NCBI GenBank assembly: GCA_014529385.2
Contig: CM043965.1
Span: forward strand, 65,073,190-65,137,189
DNA from: Adiantum capillus-veneris
Taxonomy: Eukaryota; Streptophyta; Polypodiopsida; Polypodiales; Pteridaceae
DNA length: 64,000 nucleotides
Reading direction: 5' to 3'
Shown: positions 30,932-43,300 of the stretch, one piece after another
Layout of the letters: each line of letters begins with the position of its first letter
Position numbering within the stretch: the first letter of the stretch is position 1
Position numbers and translations under genes: made by a program
The notes under the pieces: generated by a model
What the model was told of the DNA's origin: nothing
Databases searched by the model: none
What the model saw: the letters and a program-made list of their open reading frames with translations, nothing else

Positions 30932-33211
30932 AGATATGTATGACTATTGCGGACTCTTGGCAATCGGCCATTGTGGACAGAGATATTAGTGTGCCTGGCA
31001 GGGCTCAGTGGATTACTATGCAGGTTTTAGGGCTGCCTCTTGGGTTTCCTGAACATCTATGCGCCCAATGTGGCAAGTGCACGTGCAAAGTTTTGGTCTC
31101 ACATTGTGTAGTCTCTGCAGCATGCAGAGCAATGGTACATTGGGGGTGACTTCAACATGATGGAGGATCCCTCTGACAGGATTAAAGGTAGCCATGCTAC
31201 TGAGTTGGCAGCTTGGGAGAGGCTATGTATGACGTGTGAGCAAGCTCTAGAGATGTTTCTCGGTTGGCAGTGCTCCTACGCCTGATTGGCTGCCAGGTGA
31301 GGGTTTTAGATGGATCCCCCCAGGGACTGCGGTTCGATACTTGGGCCGTCAGTTTGGCCTGGACTTGTCTCCTGAGCAGCAGATTTCTCCCCTTCTCCTG
31401 TCCATCAAGAGGAAGTTGTTACATTCGAGTTTGGCACGACTTTCTTTGGCAAGCAGAGTTGTAGTGGCCAACTAAGTGTTGTTGGCTACTATGTGGTACA
31501 TTACATCTTGTTGGATCCTTTCGAGCTCCTACATCTGCCAAGTAGAGAAGCTGATGAGGAACTTTCTTTAGTCAGGGCGCGACACTCGGATAGCCAGGGC
31601 CAAAGTAGCCTGGCAGGTCATCATTGTACCTTGTTCTCGGGGGGGGGGGGGGGGGGGGGGGGGATCATAGACCCAGCACAGCACAGCAGAGCCCTTCTTG
31701 GGAAGTTTGTTGTCAGAGGACTGCTTCTAGGGAAGGAATCCTGGAAGGAGTTTTTGCTTCAGCAGCTTAGAGCTCGAGTACCTCAGGCAGGAGGCCCTTG
31801 GAGACCTTCCCTCAAATGGATCTTCACAGAGATGCGCAGAGTTGGTCTGAGCAGGAGACTGAAGGATCGTTTTGCTATGAGCCTGCTTCGTTCTTGGGAG
31901 CAGCTATGGAGAGGCCTGGAGCAGCACCAACCCTACCTGCACGGAGGAGCGCTTGAGACAGCACCTTGTTTGGAACCCCTTGGTCAGTACTTAGAGAGGC
32001 CACTTGGTTGGTAGTAGGCCTCATGTTTCTTGGGGTCCCATGGCAAAGGGTCCAGCACGCATTCTAGGTGACTTGCTTCAGTTCTCAGGTTTGCCAAAGG
32101 AGTTACAGAGCATCCAACTGTAGGGCATGAGAGGGGTGCAGAGCATGTGTCTGGACATCACAGAGGCAGTACCAGCTGAGTGGCTCCCACCTCTAGATCT
32201 GCAGCTCCCAGATGGATGGGGGCCTTCACGCAACTGAAGGTCCTCATCGCAGTTCATGCTTGCTCAGAGACTGTACCCTCCATGTTCTTCGAGATACAAG
32301 GCGAGGGTCGACTTCAAAGAGTCTCAATAGAGACTCCACAGGTTACAGAGTGTTGTTTTCAGAGGATCCAAGTAGTGGGCATCTGCGGGAGGACTTGTGT
32401 CATCGATCCTGACCCAGCAGCTCTTGAGACAAGCCATTGGAGGCTTTGGGCTTGGGAGAGCTGTCCACTTGCACGAGAACATACACAGTGGCCTTCCGGC
32501 AACATGCGCAGCTTGTGACCACCCTTTGGAGAGTCACTGTCTCCTATGGCACAGCAGGTTTGGCTTTGGGTCCTTCGACTGATGCCAGCTCTTTCCACAG
32601 CACGAAAGTACACTTGGAGAAAGTTGCTTAGTCCACTCTCACGGACCCTGCACTATAGTTTGAGCTATCCTCCACCAGCAGGATGATAGTGATACAGGGG
32701 GGTCGTCCTACACTCCAGCCTGCTACAAAGCTTACCCCACAGGAGTGGTGCAGTGAGAGAGAGGTGTGCTGCGAGCTCGTCTGTGGCCTGACACTCTGGT
32801 CCATTTGGCGGGCCCACTGCTTCCGCATCTTCAAGGCTCGCCTAGTGCCACTAGCGGAGATTGTTCGAGATTTTTGGCTAGAGTTAATCCATACTCTCAA
32901 GGGACAGTTTGAGAGACTTCAGGGTAGCTCCGACCGCATGTGGGAGCGTAGAGAGGAGCTCCTTCGACTCTGGAGTCTGGCGCCCTGGGCCTTTCTTCAC
33001 CATGGTCCGGGGCGAGCCTAGATGGCACTACCGCCCACTTGTGTGACTTTTCCCTCTTTCCATCTCTTGATTTAGCCTTCATTGTATATATGCTGTTTTT
33101 TCATTGAGAGAGTCTCCCCCCATGGTCAATGTAGAAGGATCTATTTCTTCCCCCTATGGGCAGTTTTATTAACTGATAGAAGGATCTATGTCTTGAAAAA
33201 AAGAAAAGGGA
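30932..33211 (+). pseudogene. Degenerate L1-type LINE (endonuclease and reverse-transcriptase tail)
   Basis: At about 31048-31240 frames give an endonuclease piece (LNIYAPN-like, then GGDFNMMEDPSDR, the metal-binding motif of plant LINEs). A deletion then jumps to the end of the polymerase (RYLGRQFGLDLSPEQQ-like, SLARLSLASRVV). From 31660 an open stretch reads IIDPAQHSRALLGKFVVRGL, and to 33020 further C-terminal sequence with Trp-rich RSWEQLWRGLEQH and SIWRAHCFRIFKARL. A 25-base G run interrupts it at 31639. The 3' end is A-rich at about 33195-33211. ORF1 and the polymerase core are missing. Confidence 0.75.
31639..31663. repeat. Poly-G run of 25
   Basis: An uninterrupted guanine run inside the LINE C-terminal coding region, just before the codons for IIDPAQ. 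Related LINE copies would be expected to encode only one or two Gly here. Confidence 0.95.
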
Positions 33212-34112
33212 TCCATTGTCAAATTAAAACAAAAGAAAATTTTAACGTTTTCATAGAAAAACGTAGGTCTCATAGGATATAATAAAATTATAAATTTTGA
33301 TAATTCTCACATTTTGTAAAAAAATTATATATAATAAAAACAATAAAATTAAAAAATACATTAAAAATTTAAACAAAAGAATATTTTAATGCTTTTTTTT
33401 TAAGATAAATTTAATAAGCATAAAAAATAATAAAACAATATATTTAAATGAAATTTTTTGAAGTCCTTAAATGAAAAGATCCTTTACCAATACCTCATAA
33501 CATGGGATCAAACTTCTATAAATATATTGTTTAATCCTTTGTTCTCTAAAGTATTTTCAAGCATGCAACAAGATGAGGAGGCACGAAGGCCTGCTAAGTT
33601 AAGGGAGATGAGAGAGAGTAAATTTAAATACGTGTCTACAATCTATTATGTTTTAATATAAAATTTATTATTTATTATACATATATAATCACAAATGGTT
33701 TGTATATTACGAAATGCCCCACTTAAATAATGTGAAAGATGCACATTGCACTCAACATTTTGAAACAAAATAAAATGAGAAGTAGAATAAAAACAATAAA
33801 ATTAAAATTTAAAGAAAAATAAATTTATTAAACATTAAATAATAAACAAACTCGTGAAATAAATATTTATGAAGTCCTTAAATCAAAGGACCCTTTATCA
33901 ATACTTTAAATCATGGATCATGGGATCAAACTTCTATGAATTCACTTACTTTTTAATCCAAAAAGGTGAATGCAACTTTAGAAAATAGCAGTTAAAAAAC
34001 CATGATTTCTTTTCATTCACAAATTTTTAAGCCTCCTTGGGGACACTTGTCAAGCAATGAAAATTGAACGACCTTCACCCATAGTGCACTAAGGCCTTTA
34101 GCAGGGCAAAAA
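33212..34112. repeat. A/T-rich region with dispersed repeat copy 2 and a direct repeat
   Basis: About 33575-33790 is the second copy of the repeat at 24465-24665. The block at about 33455-33525 (GAAGTCCTTAAAT...GGGATCAAACTTCTAT) recurs at about 33868-33940. No gene is seen. Confidence 0.55.
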
Positions 34113-34770
34113 AACTATTTCTACTGTCGAGATTCGACGTGTGGTGATTCAAGAGGATGGGATAGTGCACAAAAGACTACATAATGTACCTGAACAACCA
34201 CATGTGAAAAACCCTCCTATACTAGAAGAAAGAGTTTTGTACCTGAGTTAATGAGATCTACTCGGGTTTCTCATCCTCTTGAACGTTTTGTTCCATCTCT
34301 TAACTATGTGATGTTGATAGATTGCGGGTAGCCTTCACACTATGAGGAAGCTATGTCTGTAGATGATAAGCTTAAGTGGCAATTGGCTATGCAATCTGAG
34401 ATAAATTCTTCAAAGAAGAATGACACTTGGGACGTACTACCTCTAAAAGAGGACATGAACGTTCTTCCTTGCAAACATCTACAAAACAAAGATCACTTCC
34501 ATTGATAATAAGCCAAAGCACAAGGCTAGACTAGTTGCCAAGGGTTTTAAGCATCAAAAGGGTGTTGATTTTAATGAAATCTTTTCACCAGTTGTGAAGA
34601 TGACCACTCTTCGCTTGGTTCTTGCATTGGTAGCCATTGGGTCTACAAAATGAAAATCACTTCCATTGATAATAGGCCAAAGTACAAGGCTAGACTAGTT
34701 GCCAAGGGTTTTAAGCATCAAAAGGGTGTTGATTTTAATGAAATCTTTTCACCAATTGTGACAAGTCAAA
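34113..34770 (+). pseudogene. Ty1/copia pol remnant with internal tandem duplication
   Basis: Related to 540-1393 (same GATTCAAGAGGATGGGATAG start). It covers the integrase tail and reverse-transcriptase entry with many stops. The segment encoding KARLVAKGFK-H-KGVDFNEIFSP is present twice in tandem (about 34483-34642 and 34643-34762, period near 160 bases), the second copy ending the remnant. No LTRs are attached. Confidence 0.75.
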
Positions 34771-35033
34771 GTATTTGGGCCACCGGGAATTGATGGCCAC
34801 AACTAGTATTTGTTGCCATGATTAGCCATCATAAAATCTTTTAGCCCATCTCTTAAAAATAGGACATTCCCATGCTAAGTCAAATTACAGTTCCATGATC
34901 TTAACTCAGCGAATGTCATAAAGCCACTCTACCATTTCAGTAGCACAAAATTAGCCTTCTTACTGATAAGTTACAACAGGCAACCACTTTCATTTCTGAA
35001 ACAAAAAGTTCTAGAAATTGTTTACAAGCTTAC

Positions 35034-35282
35034 CTTTCGATCAGCCCTCGCATAGCCAAAATAGGGTATGACAGCAGTTATAGTTTTTGCCGAGGCTCTA
35101 CGGCAAGCATCAATCATCACGAGTAGCTCCATCAAATTTTCATTAGCTGGTGGACAAGTTGGCTGTACCAGAAAAACATCACACCCTCGTACACTTTCTT
35201 GAAGCTGAACATAGATTTCTCCATCTGCAAAGCGTTTGATATTTATTTTGCTCAAGTCCAGTCCCATGTAGCATGCAATCTC
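35034..35282 (-). CDS. PRS: PRPP synthetase exon 3 (ribose-phosphate pyrophosphokinase)
   Basis: 249 bases, 83 codons in phase 0, bounded by TTTCAG at the acceptor (35283-35288) and GTAAGC at the donor (35033-35028). It encodes [18 protein letters not shown], then [45 protein letters not shown] and [12 protein letters not shown]. This is the class I PRPP synthetase N-terminal domain, essentially as conserved as in other plants. The enzyme makes phosphoribosyl pyrophosphate from ribose 5-phosphate and ATP for nucleotide, histidine and tryptophan synthesis. The residues after ADRK, including the catalytic His region and the PRPP-binding loop, belong to later exons not found in the window. Confidence 0.93.
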
Positions 35283-35698
35283 CTGAAAGAACGCAATACC
35301 TCAACTCCGTTACATGATTTTGAAGAGAGGCAAATTTGGTGACAACATATATAACATGTTTTCCGAGGTGCACAGTCATTTAACCCAGTTCAACTTCAAG
35401 TTTGCTAACAGAAGCACCCACTTGGGGGTCAATGAGTTTAAACAATTGAGTCCCAACATGACTTATACTAATCATTGTAGAGGAAACAAAAGAGAACTAT
35501 GCAATGCAAACCAAAGAAACTACAAAATTGCATGTTAAGATTCTTTGTCTGGATGGTTTCTCCATGGTTAAAATCAATATGCTATTTGAGTGACCAACTC
35601 CAATGCACAGAAGCTCTCTCAGCTTCATAAATAACACCACTGACAACTAATGATTCCATAGCAGCTTTCCAAGAACAAAAGAGTAAATAAGAGCATAC

Positions 35699-35881
35699 CT
35701 GAGCCAAGGGTAGATTAGCTGTTCCCGAGAAAATTCGAAGACGGGTATCATGTGTATCTTCTAGTTTCACATCCTTAAGATCTTGTGGGTACAGAGTACC
35801 ATACGTTTGCCCTTGCTTGCATGGTAAGGGTAGCACTTTTGGTCGACCATTCATTAATGCAGGATCAGTAAAGCTACATTT
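35699..35881 (-). CDS. PRS: PRPP synthetase exon 2
   Basis: 183 bases, 61 codons in phase 0, acceptor GTGCAG at 35882-35887 and donor GTATGC at 35698-35693. It begins KCSFTDPALMNGRPK, a variable linker, and ends HDTRLRIFSGTANLPLAQ, the start of the enzyme core (the FSGTAN motif), joining in frame to EIACYMG of exon 3 across a 416-base intron. The linker resembles the region after the transit peptide of plastid PRPP synthetases. No damage is seen. Confidence 0.88.
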
Positions 35882-36477
35882 CTGCACACAGTCAAACACT
35901 ATTGATCAGCACAACACCAGAAAAAAACTTTCATACCATACAATTCCTTACTCTAGTCTCTCCCACAATCAGCAGAAAAAAACACTTCATGCCTCAAATT
36001 TTGACTCAAACTAGTCATCTTAGAGCATGTCCATCTTAGTGTGAAGTGGCAACGAAGATAAATGGAAACGACTAACAGTAGCGGCAGCAGGTGTGTAAAC
36101 ACCTCTCCTTGCATGGGCAGCACGTACACACCGTGTAAACAATGCCATCGACCTCCATAAAACATATATCCAGCTAGTACAACATCCGCAGATGAACGTC
36201 TCTCCAAATTAGGTCCCTACCCTCGAGAAGGGTGCCTAGTCAGAGGAAGAGAGGGGATATATCAAATGCGGTCCATGGCTGCGACATATATACCATACAG
36301 GAATGAATGCACATGGGATCAAGACCTCCACGGGTCACATGGCTCTACAACAACAAAGAAACGCCCTCAATGGGGTTGTTTAAGCACTGCTGGAGAAGGA
36401 GGAATGGAACCAAGGAAGAAAATAGGCTGCTTACACCAAAAACACGAGATCGTCAATGACTTGCAAAAATTGCAGAT

Positions 36478-36481
<4 letters not shown>

Positions 36482-36520
<39 letters not shown>
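36482..36520. repeat. (AG)n microsatellite
   Basis: About 19 AG units inside inferred intron 1. Confidence 0.95.
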
Positions 36521-37137
36521 ATGATCTTTTTGATCGTTATATGCAACGACTCTTGCACCAATTTTTGCTCCATCTTCTTGCTGATGGTTTTTCTGCCTGT
36601 GAATTGTTGCTCGCCAATGTGCACTGAACAGTTAGAACAATACGAACCATGCAACTATTAAACCAAAGAGGTTAAATGCTTTTGGACACCTATTGGCACT
36701 AGCGCTCTCTCTCAAAAGTGGCAGTGGGAGACAGGTATGGCTGAAAAAAGCAGTAATAGGTGCACAACCTTCTTATCCAATGCAGACAGCAGCAACCTCC
36801 GAATGTGGAACCTCTAAGAGCAACCCTGTTGCTGTGGTCTCCTAAATCTGCACTGACGCCACATCCCTATGCTCAACCCCTGAGAGATATTGGGGCACTA
36901 GCAACTCCGCTAGGATCAGCCAGATAGGTGACGAACTCTTTAACAACCTCTCTCACCTCCTCGTTCGAACAAACATCATTTCTGCGCCAATATCTCCTAA
37001 GGGCTGATCATAGGGAGTGTGCCTGTGCCTGGCCTATTTGAGATGGTTTTCCCAATTTCGGCCGTTGTTGAAGAAAGAGTATGGAGTCTGTCAAGACCAT
37101 TCTCCACTCTGCCACCTCTAACCTCCTTGCCAGAGTC

Positions 37138-38080
37138 TCAATCTCGAATGGACACTGCATCCTCTATGAAAATCACCTCCATGCCTAGCTTGCACACCTT
37201 ATGCACAGACATAAGATGAAAACCCAAGTTCAGATCATAAAGTACCTTGGAGGTATGCATACCCCCTCTGCAATATAAAAACAACTCCATGGAACCCTCG
37301 CTGTGAATAGGAATTTCATATTTGTCACCAATGAAAATAGTACCACAATGTCGCTGCATGTTGGACAAAAGATCCTTTGAAGGTGTCATGTGTTGTGAGG
37401 CACCACTATTAAGAACCCAATCACGACCATCTTGAACCGCAAGAGCCGTCTCAACCTCCGATGTCCCTCGAGAATCCTTTGAGGGTAGAATCTCCAGATG
37501 AACAAAGATTGGCGACTGCACCACCGACTCAATCATATGAAAAAGAAAGCTGATCCCAAATCAACTTTGCATCCTTCATCAATCAGATGTGACTGATAAC
37601 AAATAGTGTACTACTGAGGATTACGTAAGATCGGATTTGAGCATTGACACACTTCCATAACTTCGCTCCCGAAGGATCCTTTGGCTTTTGAAAGTTCCTC
37701 GAAACAAAGCCACCAATCTCGTAAGAGTCAAAGACCGCAATCATAATCACTTTCCAAATGACATAGTTGTCACCCAATCCAAGGGAAAGGTAGGGAGGGT
37801 AGGTATCTTGATTGGTTGATCACCTACGTCGAAGTAGAATTGGGACCAATCTGAGATCTCCCCACTCCTGGTTGAGAGATCGGATTCGAGCATTGACACG
37901 CTCCCATAACTTCACTCTCATAGGATCCTTTGGCTTTTGAAAGTTGCTCAAAACAAATCCTCCAAGCTTGTAACAGTCAAAGACCGCAATCATGGTCGCT
38001 TTCCAAATGGCATAGTTGTTGCCATTCAATTGTTGATCCGAGGGAAAGGTAAGGAGGGCAGGTATCTTGATTGGTTGATC
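37138..38080 (-). pseudogene. Copia G gag and protease remnant with duplicated gag start
   Basis: The frame 37536-37138 includes RDWVLNSGASQHMTPSKDLL, the copia protease box with Asn in place of the catalytic Asp, then KYEIPIHSEGSMELFL. To the right two separate frames encode the gag N-terminus twice: 37777-37583 (GDNYVIWKVIMIAVFDSY ... FQKPKDPSG) and 38029-37820 (NGNNYAIWKATMIAVFDCY ... FQKPKDPMR), a tandem duplication of about 250 bases. The remainder of gag and all of pol after the protease are missing. Confidence 0.8.
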
Positions 38081-38396
38081 ACCTACGCCGGAGTAGAACT
38101 AGGCCAATCTCCCCACTCCTTGTTGACAGGCGTTTCACCACCACCGAGTGCTACCTCATATCATACTTCATCACGCACCGAGTTCATGTCAGAATCATCA
38201 CTCCTCTCCATCATGTGAGAGAAATTGGGCATTTGACGAGGCTAGGTCGAGGTAGAGGAAGGGAAACCATTAAATTTGTCCACTACAGTCGAAATCAGTC
38301 CCAAATGAGTGAAAAACGCAAAAAAAAACAGCAAACCATCTCTTTTTCCACCAAAAACTCGCACAAATCAACAATCCGCTTCGAGAGCACACCGTG

Positions 38397-38408
38397 GCTC
38401 TGATACCA
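38397..38408 (-). other. Copia G primer-binding site, initiator-Met type
   Basis: Minus strand TGGTATCAGAGC, directly abutting the LTR end TTTGACA at 38409. Confidence 0.85.
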
Positions 38409-38691
38409 TGTCAAAGGTGCAATGGAAAAGGGTGAATCGGATGGCGATCTCGCCTGCAACCGCAAGCAAACCTCCTCTCAGGACCGGACAACCAATAGAT
38501 CTCAGACCTATCGTGACAAATCTCCTCAGAATCGAACTTCTATTGTGTACCACCCACCGAACGGACATGCAAACAAACTAAAAGTGTAGTACCCGCAAGT
38601 AGGGGCTTAGCACGGAGGGGAAGGGGAGCCCTACAGGTGCTCTAGAGAGAAGTAGCCCAAACGCTGGAAGCCCTGCTCACTGATCATAACA
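38409..38691 (-). repeat. Copia G 5' LTR
   Basis: About 283 bases, minus strand TGTTATGATCAGTG ... CACCTTTGACA, adjacent to the primer site. The outer (right) end is set by the TG terminus at 38691. No 3' LTR was found to the left. Confidence 0.55.
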
Positions 38692-39480
38692 TGCCATAGA
38701 ATACGAGGGGTCTGTATACATATGGAAACTATAAGTTTGCCCTACTAAGCCAGAAAAAACCATGATCCTAAAAATGGCTAAAAAAACTGAGTAATGTATA
38801 AACTCATTGAATGGAGATATGAAGCCATCACTGGACAGGAATCTGAACTCTAACACTATGAGCCAACAAAGAGAACCATCATCAACTTCTTCGCCCACAC
38901 CCCTAAAAAGAACAGAATCATGATAATGACCAAGAAGCCACCAACAACAACCATAATACCCATGGAGTTTCGAAACATGAAGTTTTGAAACGGGTTTCAA
39001 AAGTTTTGAGAGCTTTCGGTCCGTGTGATAATTGCTATCGGAGAGGTTTCATAAGAAACTTCAAAAAAAAGGATATGCAAGGACACTAAATGATCATGCA
39101 TATTGCACATGTCAAAGTTAGACACAAGTTAGGCATATAATGTCATAGAGAACTTATGCCTTACATGAAACATGAAACTTTAAATTAAAAGGGATAGCAA
39201 CCACATAAGCGAAAATTTTGGTATTTAGAGAAACGCGAGTTTCAAAAACGTTTCCCCGAGGTCTCTTGAGAAAGAAATGGGTTTCTTGGCAGCTATGACA
39301 ACAACTAAGACTGTGATAACAAAAACCACTCCCATGGCATCTCAAACAAGAAACGAGTCACAATCAATCATTGCTAGGAGTCCCCTCCCGATAGTTCACC
39401 TCCACTTGCTTGGTTATTATGCCTGATCAATTTGTATTTGCCATCTGTTTTTAAACCAATTTATCTTTGAGCAGGTGAAC
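38692..39480. other. No gene recognised
   Basis: A/T-rich, with several GTTTCAAAA/GAAAC words (38960-39010, 39170-39260). A 107-residue minus-strand frame (39000-38677) has no recognisable similarity. Part of inferred intron 1. Confidence 0.4.
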
Positions 39481-39498
39481 ACTTGATGAGTATGTATG

Positions 39499-39609
<111 letters not shown>

Positions 39610-39653
39610 TCAGATAAAACCATTGAATACTCCATCAAAGCTAGTGAGCTTAC

Positions 39654-39842
39654 CACAGTTTCATGGATTTCCCTGGGGAAAGACTGGCCATAATGACCAA
39701 TGTCACCATGTCGGAGAGCGCCAGCACGAAAATGAGACTTAAAAGCTAGGTGAGTGCAGCTGTCGGGGACATCTACTGCCTGTGAGCTTGAGATAAGCCT
39801 ATCTGTGGACGAGGTTAGGGTTAGGGTGTTATTAAGAACCAT
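39654..39842 (-). CDS. PRS: PRPP synthetase exon 1, probable plastid transit peptide
   Basis: ATG at 39842, exactly 63 codons, ending TGTG before a strong donor GTAAGC (39653-39648), phase 0 as required by exon 2. The peptide MVLNNTLTLTSSTDRLISSS is Ser/Thr-rich, and the segment LAFKSHFRAGALRHG is basic, like a chloroplast transit peptide. It ends IHETV, so the spliced product would read ETV-KCSF. Exon 1 is not conserved enough for direct recognition. The call rests on phase, donor strength, position and composition. The upstream flank (minus strand) is GAAGAA-rich. Confidence 0.65.
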
Positions 39843-40095
39843 TTCCTCGCTCTCCCACACTCTCTGTTCTTCTTCTTTTTCTTCTTCTACCAGCTACTGT
39901 CCGACTGTGAGCACGTCTGGTGAAGCTCAATAGTCACATGCTTCTGCTCATGCTTCCACTTCTATCTACTACTGCTGTTGCCGCGACACTTTCAAGTCAT
40001 GTCTGCACGCCGTTCCATCTTCCATTTTATTGCAATCCAAGCAATGTTAGATGTGTTCTTAACTTCTTTGATGGATTGGTTAGGACACACAACAT

Positions 40096-40175
40096 TTGGG
40101 CACAACCTGAGCATTATATGACACGGTATATTAAAGCAAGCCCAGGAGGTGGGATCAATGTTAGTTATCAGCTAT
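40096..40175 (+). repeat. Left copy of an inverted repeat flanking the MULE region
   Basis: Contains TATATGACACGGTATATTAAAGCAAGCC and GGGATCAATG-type words. These match the reverse complement of about 50765-50835 (TATATGACACGATATATTAA, GGGATCAATG) at about 80% over 70 bases. A partial second copy of the preceding block (TTGGTTAGGACACACAAC) lies at 40188-40210. Confidence 0.55.
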
Positions 40176-40303
40176 GGTTCTTTAATCAATTGGTTAGGAC
40201 ACACAACGTTTGGGTACAATCGACCTTTCCACAACCTCAGCACTGTGGACAAGTCGGTACAGGAATACATGTGTCACTGAGGTGGGAAGACAAGGAGGAA
40301 TAG

Positions 40304-43300
40304 CCTTGAAAATGGAAGGCGACTAAAAAGGTCTAGGAGATACAATTGTCCATTCAAGGTGGTGGTGCAACACTTTTATGATAAAGACAAGGTGATTATC
40401 ATGGTCCATGGCACTCATGAGAGGAAACTCTGCCAAAAATTTTGCATAAATTTTGCCATAAATCCTTAGCCTCACTCTCTTGAATTTGCTCTTTTCAGGT
40501 ATGGCTAGATCTTCTGAGAAAGAAGAGTATTATATAAAAAAGAATATGGAAATAGTGTATGCTTGATGTCTTGGTCAATAAGGACCTTGCAAGAGCGCAA
40601 AGGTGGTGCTCACATTGATGATCTATGGGAGGATCTTGATGCTGGTGCTATGGTGACCATTCACCTACACGTTGTTGAGTCTATTTTCTTTACAATTATT
40701 GACAAAAACTATTGTAAAATAATTACGAGAGTCATTTCACGCGATGACCTCTACCACTTGCCAGTGCATCCGTCCTTTGTGGCATGTTCCCTGGATGACT
40801 TGTTCGACATTGGAACATGCTGACATGTTGCAAAACTCTCACGGTCAAAGGAGACTTTTCATATAGAGAATGCATTTGAGTTAGATCGCACAATCTACTG
40901 ATTTTTTATGATTTTAAAAGAGGTGCAGATGTTGCTACATCAAATGCGTGTACAAGATACATCAAGGGCAATGAAGTTGTGTATCAAATTGTTTCATGGC
41001 TAGTTTGTGTCCATTTTGTATGGGCTTCAGTTCAATAATTTGGTGTAATTTCACCATGATTGGGCTACAATGCTTGCAGAAGTTGTTCGCTTGCAAGACC
41101 TGAAGAAGGTAGCATTGGATTCTCATCTTCTTGCCTCAAGTTCAATTCGTCTTGCTTATACCATAGTGCCTTGTATCAGGTCATTTTTGCGCAGTTGTAC
41201 AACCCGCAAGCATCTGATGAAAGTAGACGGCCCTTCATTCTCATCATTCAAGATGAGTGGATGTGGGAAATGGCTCTTCAATTCTCACGACATAATGCAT
41301 GGGCCATAGAAAGCACATTAAAGACAAAAATCTTTGGGTTGCCTCTCTATGTCGTTGTTTTGCCCAACCAAAATGGTATGGGGATTCCAATATGGTTGAT
41401 GTTGTGCACAAGTGATGTGGGCACTAGCCAAGAAAAATGGACCTTGGAGTTTACCTTCAAGATGGTGTTTGCGAGGCTAGGTGTAGTTCGATCGATTGCC
41501 ATTGTCACTGACAAGAATCAACAAGAGCTGGAAGCAATTCTCAAGGTGGTCCACGAAGACCTTCATTGTTGAAGAAGGAGGGGCGGAAACAAATAGCGTG
41601 CCATGTGTTGCTTTGTTGGTTCCATGTGAAGAAGGCATGGGTGGAGAACCTCTTGCCACAGGTTTGCGATCCATCAATTGGACAATATTTGCGCCTATTT
41701 TTTTGGCATGTCATGCAAAAACAAGCGGTATTTACATTGGTGTCAACTTGTCTGCGCATGTCCTTAAAGACAAGCAAGATTATGTGTATAATCACTTTTC
41801 AAACCTAATGCATGCAGCAATCAGGAGATGTTTGATAGGGGATACACGGAGTTGTCGCATACATACTCAGAACACGAGAATATACAGTGTTATGTCTCAA
41901 ATGGCTGGTGTGGTCCAACAACATGTATGTGGCAGAGAAGGTGGCCGAGGTTCGGGCGTTTATTTCCACATGGGAATGTTGTTACTACAAACCTAGTTGA
42001 GAGATTATGGCAGTATATCAAGTATACTCTACTCGATGCAAAGATAAACACGTTGATTTTGGTTCTCTTCCATGCGCTTGTCGGAGATTCGCTTCATGGA
42101 ACAACCGTTGGCAAAACATTGTGCGAGTTCTTCAAGCAAAAGTAAGAAATTGGTAAGAGCCAGTACACAACGCTAAGATTTATTGCATTTGCACCCCAAT
42201 AAAATCTAAAGCTCAGGTTTTTTATGCGTTTTGGCTCTTATTTCAGTGGATTCTAACCATTTCAACCAGTTTAGTTCGAGTAAGCAACATACAACTAGAT
42301 TGGAAGCAGGTGAAGCTATCCTCAAAAGATTTGAGAGTGACCCCTCCTCACTTGAAGTTATAGATGAGAGAACTTTTCGCTTCAAAATCCTAAGCATGTC
42401 ATCTACATTGAAGTGGTATCATGTGAGCATGCAATGCAGCTACTGTGATTGTTCAGATTGGGGATCACAGTGCAAGCACCTTTATGGGATCCGGCTAATA
42501 GTTGAAAGGCAATGCTCTCGCCTACGAACATTTCTCCCAACCCTTGATAGTTTGCATGCTCTTAACCAAGTAGTAGATGTCCAATGCCTAGATGGAGTCA
42601 AGGAACAAGGGTCATCGTCTTCAGAGGCACCCCAAACCATGACGGTTGGGGGAGACAGATTGAGCATTGATGGACAGATCAGTGATTACATCTATGACTT
42701 GAGAGGTCTTCTACAAACCCTTGAGAAGGACATGCACAAATGTGACATCAAGTTAAAACTTGTCATTCTAAGTTAGCTGCCCATCTCAAGAAATAGCATC
42801 TCTAGTTTGATTGTCCCCAATGAGATTGAAATACCAGCAAAGGGCTCAGTTAGACAAATCCAAGCTCATGTTACCTCGACACGACTTGGTTATGGGATGC
42901 CTCGAGTAGCTGGTGTTGAGGATGACAGGGGGCTGATCCTGATATGGTCTCTATCCCTCCGGCTAGAGCTTCTACTACAGGTGTTTTAAGGCACAAAAAG
43001 CATCAACGTGGAAGGAGATGAGTTTGCTTCTAGAGGAGACGTTGGATATTGATGTGGTAAGAATCTTTTGCTGGTTCCAACAAAGAGCCATTCATGTCAC
43101 ACATGCCATGCATTGCTCCCTCTATCACAAAAGGAAGCGCCAGCTGGTTCGGAGTTACCGCTTCTTCATCGACATGTTACCCTCTTCGTTGACAATGTTC
43201 AAGAGGGGAGGATTGTTGATTGCACATACAACCAGCTTGAGATAGCGAAGAACACCTTCACAATTTGTTTGGCAGATGGCACACTTGAAATGGTCCTTGC

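Noticed and set aside
39813-39830. GGTTAGGGTTAGGG, telomere-like repeat
   Set aside because: Only two units, inside the predicted PRPP synthetase exon 1 where it encodes Thr-Leu-Thr-Leu, and not the usual plant TTTAGGG array. Most likely chance.
39920-40303. Plus-strand frame whose start resembles a signal peptide (LLLMLPLLSTTAVAATL)
   Set aside because: It starts only about 80 bases from the divergent PRPP synthetase start, its first codon is GTG, and its second half is the dispersed inverted repeat also found at 50.8 kb.
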